DNA of 64,000 nucleotides, taken from assembly GCA_005408345.1 (NCBI GenBank), contig SEMN01000490.1, positions 62,001-126,000 of the forward strand. The letters are read 5' to 3'. The stretch comes from Macquaria australasica (Eukaryota; Chordata; Actinopteri; Centrarchiformes; Percichthyidae). This document shows, piece after piece, positions 35,879-47,051 of this stretch (position 1 is its first letter; every line of letters begins with the position of its first letter). Under the pieces are notes generated by a model, which ran no database searches, had not been told where the DNA came from, and worked only from the letters and a program-made list of their open reading frames with translations. The translations under genes were made by a program, and so were the position numbers.

Positions 35879-37915
35879 GTGAGTAGAGTTGCAGTTAAGT
35901 GATTGTGTATGAGTGAAATATTACGTAATTTAAATCAGCTGACCTTTTAACATTGTATTAAACAGGATATCAGCCAGTCAGTGTGGACAGTTTCTTCCTT
36001 TTGTTACTGAGCATCGCCGTTTAAAACGTCTTCGCGCTGAATTAAAAGACAGTTTGACATTTAGGGTCGTAAATCTGTTTGATGGATAACTCACAGTCAG
36101 GCCAGAGGAGCGATACTGGCATGTTCATCTTAACTTAACACAATGACTGGAAGCAAGAGATCATGGTTATCTGTCACTGGGTGTATTTTCATTCAGATCT
36201 GGACTGTCTGTAATCACAACAATACATTTAGAGATTTGTGTAGCCTCAGCAGAGGCTAGTTTACGTGTTGTATCTTGATATCTAGCACGCTAAATCCATC
36301 CAAGAATCACCTGGGTTTTAATATATACCAATATAACTGATAATAACACTTATAATTTTGGTTCACGTTGTATAAATTGAGTATGGACATGCGGTCGTTT
36401 CTGGCTGCCACCTTTGTTTGGATCCAGATCCAGATCCAGATTCTGGAAATACCTTCAGACTAGCGGCAAGGTTTGTTAAACGACCTTCTGGGGTTTTCAA
36501 AGGTCGCTGGGTATTTATTTTTCAGGAAATTCACTATTTACAATAAATGTAATGTTAATACATGAGAGGCACAAACCTGTTTCCACTTTTGATTGACCCA
36601 TGCAGAAAACTACAGTAGACAATTTATGTCTTGTTGTAGGATGTTAAACAGCTAATAATCCAGAATTTGTGCCTGTAATTTTAGTTTTGTATCTGTAAAC
36701 TCTGTTCTGACAGTTTGTATATTCAGGTTTGAGCTTGCAGGCTAAATTTTCTGAACATCTACTCAGCTAGTCAGAAGCCCTCTTTCTCTTGTGGATCCTC
36801 TGTTATCTTTACAAAAACCTCACTATGTAAACCTGTCAAAAGTCTGTGCGTTTATAGACACATACATAAGTAGGACTTCTTCATAATCACGAAACTGAGC
36901 GCAAAATAGAGTTTACAGACAGAAACCCAAAGGATTAAGACTTTGAAGCCTGTGAGCCCAAACCTCACTATAGAAGCACTCAAAACAGTTAACAGACATT
37001 TTTACAAGCTTACAGAACTAATATTACAGGCACAAAACTCAATTTTTGAGCACCTTTTTAAAGTATTTAACATTTCTTGATATCAGATTCACTCATGTAC
37101 CTTCCCCTAGATCATCTTCTTCGAGGACAAGAACTACCAGGGTCGCAGGTATGAGTGCGACAGTGACTGCACCGACTTCCACTCCTACCTGAGTCACTGT
37201 AACTCGGCCCGCGTGGAGAGCGGGACCTGGGTGATCTACGAGAAACCAAACTACATGGGCTACCAGTACGTCCTGACCAGAGGCGAGTACCCCGACTTCC
37301 ACAGCTGGATTGGCCTCAACGACAGAGTCAGCTCCTGCAAGATGATTCACTTCGTAAGCCTTCGAACGTACTAGATTTCATACAGTGGTGACAGCAGTTT
37401 GGCCTTAGCCTGTGATGCTATGCTATGCTACATTTATGTTTTACACATTTTCAGGGATCTCAGTCTATAAAATCTACCTAAATAGTCAAATAATTTTTTT
37501 AAAAACCCTGCAGAAATTTGATTTTAAAGGATAAAAGTATAAAAACACTTCAATCTGAAGATGCCGAATTGTGTTGCAACAAAATCCGTCTAATGCATCA
37601 TATCTCCTTCTCTGTTTCCCTTTTGCCTGCGTCCTCCTCCAGGCCAGCGGAGATCCTAACAAGATCCAGCTCTATGTTAAAGGGGACTTTGCCGGTCAGG
37701 CGTTTGAAGCGACTGAGGACTGTCCCTCCGTGCTGGACAAGTTCCACTGGAGGGAGGTCCACTCCTGCAGGGTCCTGGGAGGCTGGTGGGTCTTCTACGA
37801 GCACCCTCACTTCAAGGGCCGCCAGTACCTGCTGGAGAGAGGCGAGTACCGCAAGCCGTTGGACTGGGGTGCTGTCTGCCCCACTGTGCAGTCTTTCAGG
37901 AGGCTAACTGAGTAG
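35870..37915 (+). CDS. crygs: Gamma-S-type crystallin (lens structural protein), complete
   Basis: Three exons: 35870-35878, 37111-37353 and 37643-37915, all in phase 0, giving 174 residues. Gamma/beta crystallins are soluble, densely packed lens proteins made of four Greek-key motifs in two domains. The three-codon first exon (MGK) and one exon per domain is the classic gamma gene structure. Domain 1 begins IIFFEDKNYQGRRYECDSDC and contains GTWVIYEKPNYMGYQYVL. Domain 2 contains EATEDCPSVL, GGWWVFYEHPHFKGRQYLL, YRKPLDWGAVCPTVQSFRR and a LTE end. The C-terminal EYRKP-DWGA-P-VQSFRR pattern is that of CRYGS rather than the methionine-rich fish gamma-M class. It lacks the longer N-terminal arm of mammalian CRYGS. 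It lies tail-to-tail with the potassium channel gene. Confidence 0.88.
37111..37353 (+). CDS. crygs: crygs exon 2: N-terminal domain, Greek keys 1 and 2
   Basis: Acceptor CTTCCCCTAG, donor TTC/GTAAGC, 81 codons. It contains the Tyr-corner motif regions, paired tryptophans (GTWVIY and HSWIGL) and the cysteine pattern CDSDC typical of gamma-S. It ends GLNDRVSSCKMIHF. Confidence 0.93.
37643..37915 (+). CDS. crygs: crygs exon 3: C-terminal domain, Greek keys 3 and 4
   Basis: Acceptor CTCCTCCAG, 90 codons then TAG. It encodes ASGDPNKIQLYVKGDFAGQA, TEDCPSVLDKFHWREVHSC and GRQYLLERGEYRKPLDWGAV, ending SFRRLTE. The lengths and key glycines and aromatics match the gamma-S C-terminal domain. Confidence 0.93.
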   Translation, partial: ASGDPNKIQLYVKGDFAGQAFEATEDCPSVLDKFHWREVHSCRVLGGWWVFYEHPHFKGRQYLLERGEYRKPLDWGAVCPTVQSFRRLTE

Positions 37916-38005
37916 CCACTTTCCTTTTTTTTTTTGCCCTCTTTTCATTGGCTGCCAATTGGCTCACGGTTGACACCCGAGAGACCAAGACACAGCAGCA
38001 GCTAC

Positions 38006-38011
38006 AATAAA
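38006..38011 (+). terminator. Polyadenylation signal of crygs
   Basis: AATAAA lies 91 bases after the stop codon, giving the short 3' UTR usual for gamma crystallins. Confidence 0.75.
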
Positions 38012-38833
38012 ACTGAATGATGAGAAATTACAGGGTTGGCTCATCTCTGTGTGTGAGTGTCTGGCAGTATGAGAACAATATGTGATCTTGAGTTTAGCCT
38101 CAAGTGACCCTTTTTTTCCAGTTGAAAGCTTCAGAAAAATGCTAGTAAGAGGACCTTGAGCCTCACTCTATAAAGTGTTAGCATACACTCTGCTGAGTGC
38201 TAGCCTTTTGATATAGAATGACTTGATATCCTCCCAGATCTAAAGCATTAAAGGTACACCAACCTACATTTTTCTGACAACAGATCTCCTTTGAATCAGT
38301 CTAACAGTAGTTGAAGACCTGCTGACAGATACTTTTTTAGGACTCAAAACACAGAGTTTAGGACTTGGACTCGACTCTTGGCATCGCAACCAAGATTTGA
38401 GCCTCACTTATGACTCGAAAAACAATGAATTTAATTACTCACATTCTCTCAAAGGTGAACATTTGAGAAGTTGTGGCTGCTCTACAGCTTAAAGGATTCA
38501 TATGCCACCTTCATATGTTACCTTGAAGTTTCTCTGCCAGCATTTTTGATGCGAAGCCCATTCAACATGTTTGTATCCTGTAAATGTTTTTCTCAACTGT
38601 AAATGTTGACATTTTTAGGGGGCGTTAAGTTCCTCTAATGGAAACCAAAATCTACCTGAAACAGTAAAAAAAAAACAAAAAAAAAACATCCAAAAAACTG
38701 CTCAGCATTCCTTGGAAATTGTTGGATTTATAGTTAAGGAGCTAAAACTTGCAACTCATTGGTCTTTAAGCTTCTTTCTATATCTCTGGGATGTCTCTGA
38801 AAAGCAGTGGCAGAGAGGGCTGATTACTGAGGG

Positions 38834-38912
38834 TTTATTTATATAATTAACTACAAAAAGTGTTATCTTGTCAAACAAATCAAAATGAAACTGTAAAACA
38901 AACTCTTTTATT
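38834..38912 (-). terminator. Candidate polyadenylation signals of the potassium channel gene
   Basis: TTTATT at 38834-38839 and again at 38907-38912 reads AATAAA on the minus strand, about 180-255 bases beyond the channel stop codon. They stop short of the convergent crystallin transcript, whose signal lies about 0.8 kb away. Confidence 0.45.
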
Positions 38913-39089
38913 ATCAGATCTGCTAACAACTGGTGCTCGTGATCACAGTAATAATAGTTACAAATCGATGTTTCTTAACTCACATGCCAAACTCTGGTCA
39001 AATGTCTGTCATGCACTAAGTTGTGTGGCATGCTGGTTGGTCCTGTCTGTCTGTCCTGTGCCTGTGTGCCGGATCTCCTTCTTCCCTGC

Positions 39090-39857
39090 TCACACCGGTG
39101 GGGGCTGTCCCTCATTGATGAAGCTGAGCTGGGTGGTGTGCTCCCCCCACTCCACCTCCTGCAGGTTCAGGAGGGGTCCTCGGGGCGGTGATGATGCCAT
39201 GCTGGAGGGCTGGAGAAGGGGCTGGAGCTGAGGCTGGGAAAGGGAATGGGGATAAGACAGGGATATGAACTGGGACTTGGGCTGGAACTGGAGCTGGGAC
39301 TCAGACTGGGACAGGAGCGGGAGACGGGATTGAGGTTGTGTTTCTGGCTCACTACCAGGTCCTGATAAGTCCACCAGAAGGGGAGTGATGGATGAAGAAA
39401 TAGAGGGGATGGAGGAGGAGGAGGAGTAAGGATGTGGCACGGCTGTGTGCTCATGGGGAGAGCTGTTGAGTGACGGGGGAGCTGAACAGTGAGACACTGG
39501 GGGAGCGGCACTGGCCTGATGAGGAACTGGAGGATTATGGGAGGTGATGGTTCGAGGGGGTGAACACTGAAGCGGATCAAACTCTCCTTGTAACAACTTC
39601 GTCATGCCCAGCTGAGGAGAGGACGGCTCAAGTACCAGGATGGATGCAGGATTTTGAACGTCTGAAAAGTCCACAGGTGCATGTTGGGTAAGAAGGGGCG
39701 GGGCCGGGGAGCAGCTGTGTGATGACACGCTGGGAGGCGGAGTCACAGCGCTGGGTATCAGCAGCGTGGAGGTGTTATGGAAGAGGGGTTTGAGAAGACA
39801 CGTCATTTCCTGCAGCTCCTGACTGACGGCGGTTACCTGACGGGAGAGGACGTTCAT
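39090..39857 (-). CDS. kcnh3: kcnh3 last exon: coiled-coil end and Pro/Ser/Gln-rich C-terminus
   Basis: Acceptor CTTTCTCCAG directly before ATGAACGTC. 255 codons then TGA at 39092-39090. It begins MNVLSRQVTAVSQELQEMTC, completing the coiled coil. It then becomes low-complexity, rich in Pro, Ser and Gln, with degenerate SQ-x-QLQ repeats near 39225-39345, and ends EGQPPPV. The reading frame stays open throughout despite low conservation, supporting a real coding exon. Confidence 0.85.
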   Translation of the reverse strand: MNVLSRQVTAVSQELQEMTCLLKPLFHNTSTLLIPSAVTPPPSVSSHSCSPAPPLLTQHAPVDFSDVQNPASILVLEPSSPQLGMTKLLQGEFDPLQCSPPRTITSHNPPVPHQASAAPPVSHCSAPPSLNSSPHEHTAVPHPYSSSSSIPSISSSITPLLVDLSGPGSEPETQPQSRLPLLSQSESQLQFQPKSQFISLSYPHSLSQPQLQPLLQPSSMASSPPRGPLLNLQEVEWGEHTTQLSFINEGQPPPV

Positions 39858-42800
39858 CTGGAGAAAGGGGAGTCCGAGGGAGGAGTCAAGTTTAGGTTGC
39901 TGTGATACAATAAAGTCAAATTTTGGCTTAAAACTCTGAATTTACTGCACTTAGATACAACAGTTCAGATGGAGCTAAGGTCATCTTTAAACCCTCTCAG
40001 TCTCAGGCCAAGAAAGTATTTTTTTAGCTTAAAATATATATCATTTTAAATATACAATTTTATAAATACAATTTTATTTTTAAGTAACCAGGGAGTGTAA
40101 ACTATTGGTGTAAATAGATGCATTACAACAGCATCATAAACAATAAAGCAGGTGAAATTTAAAAAAGAAAAATAACGCTTTAAAAATCATCATAACCAAT
40201 AAAAAAGAGAGGCAACAATTTACAATAATGAGCTCTTTGCAGCTTATTCTCCCACTTTAGGAGAGTGCAATGCAACCAAACTTAATGCAAACATGTTGCA
40301 AAAGTCAGCAAAAGATTTAAATAAAATACAGTTTTTCTCTGTAACACCTTAGTGTGACCAGTCTTACCTCATGTTTTAGTTTAGCAATAGTCTGCATAGT
40401 GTCATCATGGGCCCCTGTGGACATATGCAGAAATGAATGCATACATACACGCAAGTAGGGACTTGACAGCTGATTGATAATCAAGAATAGATTAGTGATT
40501 CATTCAAAAATGCTGATATTAGCCTTTCTCTTTAATGGGATCTGGTCCAGCCTGATATATGGACATGTGTGTGTTAACCTGAGGTAGCTGAATCAGGGCT
40601 GGGTAGGAAACTCTGAGTTGTGCTGGGAGAAAAATCAAACTTCGGAGCTGAACCACTTTGGTTTTCTGTCTCGATCCCATCCACAAACCTGAGGACAGAC
40701 AGGAGGAGGGAGTCGATGAATTTCACACAAGAGATTTTGATGTGATTACTTTATTTTCCAAATCTCAGATTATTCCCAGTCAGTATACGACACTGTCAAA
40801 ACAGTGGAACGGATAGAGAGAATAAGAGTGAGACTTCCCCACTGACAAGGAACAAAATCTGAGTAGTCAAAGTCTGCATATTTAGATATTAAGACACTTT
40901 AATTGCAGTATTAAGGCTTGCTGGTTAATGAGTCAGTGTGAGACAATAAGACAGAAGTTCCACATGGTGGCAGCAGACTAAAAAACATTTCTACCCTATA
41001 AAACGATGCCAAGATAAAGATCACATGACTCTATACTGTAGGGCAAACTACAACACAGAGTGAGTTGCACATGCAAGTGGGTACAAATGGATTTTCCTTG
41101 TTTAAGATAACATACAACATCCCGCATATGCCTTGTGACTTGTGACATTATTCATAAACACAAACTGGACACAGTTTAATCGCCAAAGCAACAAAAAGAT
41201 TACTCATTTATTCACTGAATGCAAGTGCAGTATATCATATGAAGGCTCTTCTTCTGTGGTATCCGACGATTTTGACAGAGGGCTGCAAAGCTAATAATAA
41301 CGTCATCATACAAAAACCCTTTAGAGTTTCTCATCAGGGATGTCCAGGACCCTGATTAAAGCTCTTCACTCTTACTCTTATCAGTAGTGGGACTAAACAG
41401 TTGGAGAAGTCAGCAGGGTTAAATCCTTTGTAAGCATGAATGTGCTTGATGATTTTGTTCAATTTTGCTATTTACTATTTGTGTAAGTGTGGTGTGAGAC
41501 AAAAGATCAGGGATTCCTCCAAAATCATGGGATTCCTCTGGGGACAATGAATATCAACTGACAGGGACGTTTGTTTCATCTCTCCTTTGCTTCCTGTCTT
41601 CTCTCTACTGTCTCTAATAAAGGTGTTTTTTTTTTTTTTAAAGAATAAAGAAAGTGTTGGAAAGCTGGATGGACAGACAGCCATGATACAAGTAGGACAA
41701 AATAAGCCTGTTTTCTCACTAATCAGTGTGCCAGTTCTGAACCTTCCTCCTCTACTGAATATGCAAACACCCAAAGAAAACAACAAAGTTCATCATAGAA
41801 GAGTTTCACTGCCTAATGATGTAACGTGCAAAATAAACAAATAAGTAGCACAACAGTATAAATTAAATCATTGCTATAAACTTGTGAGAAATAATTATTT
41901 TTATATATAAACTAATAATGAGAGTTTCTCCATTCCTGTGCAGCCTCACATTGTTTCTTATATCTGCACTAACACACCGATCTCAACGAGAGACCTGCTG
42001 CTGCTCTCTACAAACTCTACGAAGTTCACCGATATGTTGAATTCAAAATCATGACGTGCATACTGCACCTCCCGCTGAATGGATCATGACAGAGAGCACT
42101 TACGGAAATGTTATCCAGATGACGACAGTCAGCAGGTCAAAGGTCTTACTCAGTGAGAGCAGATGATGAGGAGAAGCTGCACACACCTGCATACTAATTA
42201 CCAGACTCTCATACACTTATACACCAATAAAAACCAAAGCTGTGTCTGACTGTAATCTCTCCTTCATTCACTATTCCCTCTTTTTAGGACATTGAGACAT
42301 ATGAAATATACAAAACAATAAATCCCTTTTTTTATTTTATGTTATTTTATTTTAATATTTTTTCTTTAATTATCTTGTTGATAGTTGATTACATATATAC
42401 TTTAAAAGAAAGATTCATTGATGTCATACATGCTCTGATGGACAGATTTGTTATTCTATTAGTTGTAAATAAAACTCAACATTAGATGGCTTTTTCTTTA
42501 CCGCTGTACCACTGTAATGCACCTTTTTTTCCCTAAATATCTTTTTGGAAAACTGACACAGTGACACAATTTATGCTTGTGTGCACTCTCACACAGCTGT
42601 ACCAAAATAAATTGATTCCTCCAGCCAAGCATCTGCTGCCACCTCTCCGGGGACTCCATGCAAATTAGCCTGTAGAGGGTTTGTGTTTATGAATAAAGTC
42701 AAAAGGAATGCAAGTCAAATTCCCACAGTGGGTTACTACTACAGAATGAACTCCTCCAGCCAAGCTAACACTAAGTACCCAGTCAATAAATCAATGAATG

Positions 42801-45800
42801 GTTCCTTACCGAGGGCTGAGGTCCGGCTGCAGGCAGCTGAAGCTCACCACGGGGATCTGCAGGCTGGCCGGCCGGGTGTGATCGCTCGCCGGCCTGAAGA
42901 TTCTCGGCGGCAGCAGCGGGGAGCGCAGAGGGGAGCGCAGGGGGGAGCGCAGGCCTCGGCCCAGCCTGCCCAGGGGAGGTATCTTGGGGAGAGGGGAGTG
43001 TTCACCCTCGGACCCCGATCCCTCCTCGTCCTCCTTGATGGATGGTAGCTTCTTCATGATCCCTCCGTTGCTCTCGCAGTCTGCCTGAGGAGTGACGAAG
43101 AGGGCAGGATAAAACCAAATGAGAACAATAGAGAAACAGTGCATTATTAACCCATTTCATCTAAAATCACAGTATTTAATATTTCATTTTTTTGCTTTCT
43201 GACATCTTTCTGGAGCTGTCTCACCATCATCCACAATGTTTTACATTTTTTTGCAGCTGTGAGTACCACATGGGTTTCTACAAATCAAGTTTTTCAGTAT
43301 GTACTGGCAGTTTTCAGCATATGTTTGTTACTTTTCCAGTGTGAACACACGCATACTTAAAACCTGGAATTGGGACACAGCACGAGAATTAATGAGATGT
43401 CAGCAGTGCTGAAGAGGTGCAGCGTCACTTCACTCTTTGACCACATGGGGGAGCTGCTGAGCCACTGAAAGCATCACTGAGAGGGAACAGCTGCCATTCA
43501 CAATAGCTGCAATGGCTATTCATTCAGTTTACCAGCAGCGCTGCAAAAGAGCATCCTCATTCAAAACCAAGCAAACATCAACACCATTCACTCCCAAAGA
43601 CATTCAGCTCTTCTGAAGGGTTTCTATGATCTCAGATGGAAAAATATAGACGAGCGTTGTAGATGTTTAGGACTCCTAACAAGTCACATCTAAACAGATT
43701 GCCCTTTCAAAGTAAAGTCCCTGCAGTCAGCATGTTGTTACTGATGGCTGATGACATGTATTTGGGGAAGGTTATTGGTGTTATATTTCCTGCACCTTCT
43801 CTGGCCTGTGATTTAAAGCTCATTAAAACACTGGCAAGCAAATTCAGTTTTCTCTTTTCCCTATTTTATCCCTCTCCTCCCCTTTTCCCCTGTCACCACC
43901 ACCCTTCCCCTTCTCTCCCCTCTATTTGTTGTCTTCTCCACCCTGTCTTTGGCTCACGTGCCAGGCTGGTATTTTTAGATCACAGAGGTTTAATTTTAGC
44001 ACAGAAGGGACTGTTTGGAAATTCAGCACGTGCCACCCTTGGTATGCAGCATGCCACTATAAGGGCATCAGCCAGATATGTGTGTGTATTTGCAGGTGTA
44101 AAGAAAGAGAAATTTGTGTGTGTGTTGCATGTGAGAGATGTTGCATGTTGAAATATGGTCACTGCACATCTATATATGCGTTATGCATATGAGGTGCAGC
44201 ATCGGCCAGCATATAAAGGATGCAGCTTGCAGTAAGTTACACATGTGTGAGCATGTGTGTGTGTGTTTGGGCCTGTATGTCATTCTGTATCAGCAAGGAC
44301 AAATATGCTGTGTTTTGATACGTTGGTATGTGAGAGTGTGATGCTGCATGTGTGTATTGTCTCTGTGTCGGCATGTGAATGCAAATATCAGCGAGGCTCT
44401 TCCTCTTCCTTCCCCCTGCAGCTTCCTTTCATCCTGATGTTTTCTCGTCTTGTCTCCATCTGGTTGTTGCTCTATATTTATCCAGCCAGGGATGACCCCA
44501 CCCATCCCCCACTCCTCTGACAACGCTATTTTTAGTCCCATGCGCTTGGCGGAGGATGCACTACTGTTGTCGTTGCACGTGGATATATATGTGCGCGTGC
44601 GTGTGTGTGTGTGTGTGTGTGTAAGGTGCTGACAAGAATGTGGAGTTTTATGTGCACACCAAGCGTAAACTTGAGTTTAATATTTGTGCTTTTTTAAAGT
44701 AACTAACTGCAATTGCGCTTACACTTTATTATAACATAATGTCAATGTGTTTTGTTTCCTCTATTCTATTCTTGAACTGACTTTATTTTCCTCTTCATTG
44801 TATTTAAACACAATGAAAATACAAAAAAAAGTGAGGGATTTCCAAAATCATGTATCCCATAGGCTCATCTGAAGCCAGGAAAACACAAGTTGACTTGATT
44901 ATTTAAGTATTTTTTATTTAAGTATTTTTCATGCTGATGTACAGTCTTGTACCTTGACATTTCTCTTGGATCTTTGCTCTAATTAACAATATTACTCACA
45001 GTGAAAATGTGACTTAGTGATTTCCAGTATATGCTGGTTATTCATGTGTACGCTACAGCTGAGATCCATCTGTAAATCCCTGGCATCTGGATCGCCCATG
45101 TTTAGCTCATGTCTTTATCTGTTGGCTGCATCTCAAGCAGAAGCTGTGGCTTCCTCCTCACTCCCAGTCCAGATGGCTAATCCTTTCCAAGTACAAAGCC
45201 ATCACTCTGGCATTGCGTAAAATGTTGGGTGGAGGAGGTCAGTGCACAGCTGAGACTAATCTAAAAAACAGAAGGACTCTTCTTGTGGATCTTACCCACA
45301 TTTTCTTTAAGGCATTTAGAACATAAGACGATTCATCTCCAATGTACGTCTATGCTGAGCTGTATGGTAATATTAATAATGATAGTGAAAATAAGACATT
45401 TCCAATTAAAAAAAACCCAGAAAGCTTCTTAAACAGTTTACGGAGAGACTGACTGTTATCTGGAGTGACTGTTTTTGAGAAATAAAAAAGATCATTGGCA
45501 AGACAACTGTAGCCTTCACCAATTAACTGCATATTCTGCACATTTTATGGGTTTCTGGTAGTTGGCATATAGGAGGAGTGATGAGAAATGAGGGGTCTTG
45601 GTTCACAAGTGAGGGTAAGATGTAACACATCAACAGGTGGATTGGTGGAACATCAGCAGAGGTGCAGGTGGGAGGAGGGGGGAGCTGGACCTGAGTGAAA
45701 AGCTCTCACTATATACCAGTCGATCCACGTTCCAACCCTCACCTTTGGTCATGAGCTTTAGGTCCTCCTTACATATATATTGGTATCTAGGATTTGGACA

Positions 45801-46823
45801 ATGTGGCTGGGGAGAAGAATGTCTGGGCTACTTTGCTAAGTCTGCTGCCACCTCGACCCAGACCCAGGTAAGTGTTGCTTTTAACCTTCAAAACTTAAGA
45901 TTTAAAAGCCACCATGCAAAGTGGGCAGCAGCTTTATATCACATGTGCTCAGGGAGATCAGAAGAGCATTAGCCACTATCGTACCTCAGTGTTGTGTCCT
46001 TCCCGGAGGTTGTACGTCAGATCATGCTGGATCTCGGTGATGAACTTCTGGGCGTAGTCAGGATAGAGACAGAGCACCTCGCGGAGGCCTTTGAGGCTGA
46101 TGTACTGCAGGTCACAGTAGGTCAGGGCCTTCACACAGGCGTTGGTCTTAATCACTTCCTCCTTTGTCAGACAGTCAGAGCCAATCAGGTCGCCCCGACC
46201 TGGAAAGCAGAGACACAGTAGGGCTGTAGTTGAGGCTGAGGGTAGAAAACGAATCTGAGGCCACCACTTTTCATTAAAAATGAATGGGAGGCAGCAGTTT
46301 TGGTGAGCTTGCTGACTACGGTGCGTCTTTACCCAAAGTGTAGCCTTGATCCAGGACCATCATACTTTGCATCACATCCTTAACCTGGAAGCTGATGTAT
46401 GAGGCATAATGATGCATTTCATGTTGCGTATCATGGCATTTCCTTAAATGAGTTCAATTTTAAGGAACTTGTACTTTATACTCCACTACAATTCATAGTG
46501 AAATTCTACATTTATCTGACAGTAACAGTTAGTAGTTACTTTTCAGATTAGGTTGCAGGGGAATTAAAAGACACTGCACTGTCAAAGATTAAACCAGCGG
46601 TTTCCAACTCAGCTCAATGCGCTTGTTAAAAATAACACACTCTACAGCAGAGAGGTATGGTTAGACTATTTTATACTCATGTTATAGTATACACCATGGG
46701 ATACAGATGGACTGTTGTAGATTACAATAGAAGGTCTGTATTTTTCCTGCTTCCTCTCTCTACCTCACTGCCTTCCCCAGAGCTGTGAATTCAAAGTGGC
46801 AATGCCAAAACAATTGTGAGAGA

Positions 46824-46877
<54 letters not shown>

Positions 46878-47016
46878 AGGCAGGACAAATTGTAAAAATA
46901 AAAGTAAAATGTGTGTGCACTGTTTGTTTCTATTAGCATGAGCGAAAAAGCCAGAGTGTTATGAATGAATATGTGTGTGTGTGTGTACAACTACACACCG
47001 GAGGGAGAGGAGGAGA

Positions 47017-47051
<35 letters not shown>

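Larger units (their letters stand above)
39858..42809 (-). other. kcnh3 introns in the 3' part of the gene
   Basis: Apart from the two short exons at 40368-40414 and 40579-40688, no coding sequence was recognised. The frame at 41475-41786 has no domain. The interval has a T-run near 41627-41639. Confidence 0.6.

Noticed and set aside
37093..37350. Minus-strand frame over crystallin exon 2
   Set aside because: Antisense shadow of a confidently identified crystallin exon.
39167..39580. Second minus-strand frame within the last channel exon
   Set aside because: Out-of-frame shadow in low-complexity DNA; the other frame connects by phase to the coiled-coil exon.
43663..44151. 162-codon plus-strand frame in a channel intron
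   Set aside because: Antisense to the channel gene, pyrimidine-rich low-complexity content and no domain; treated as chance.
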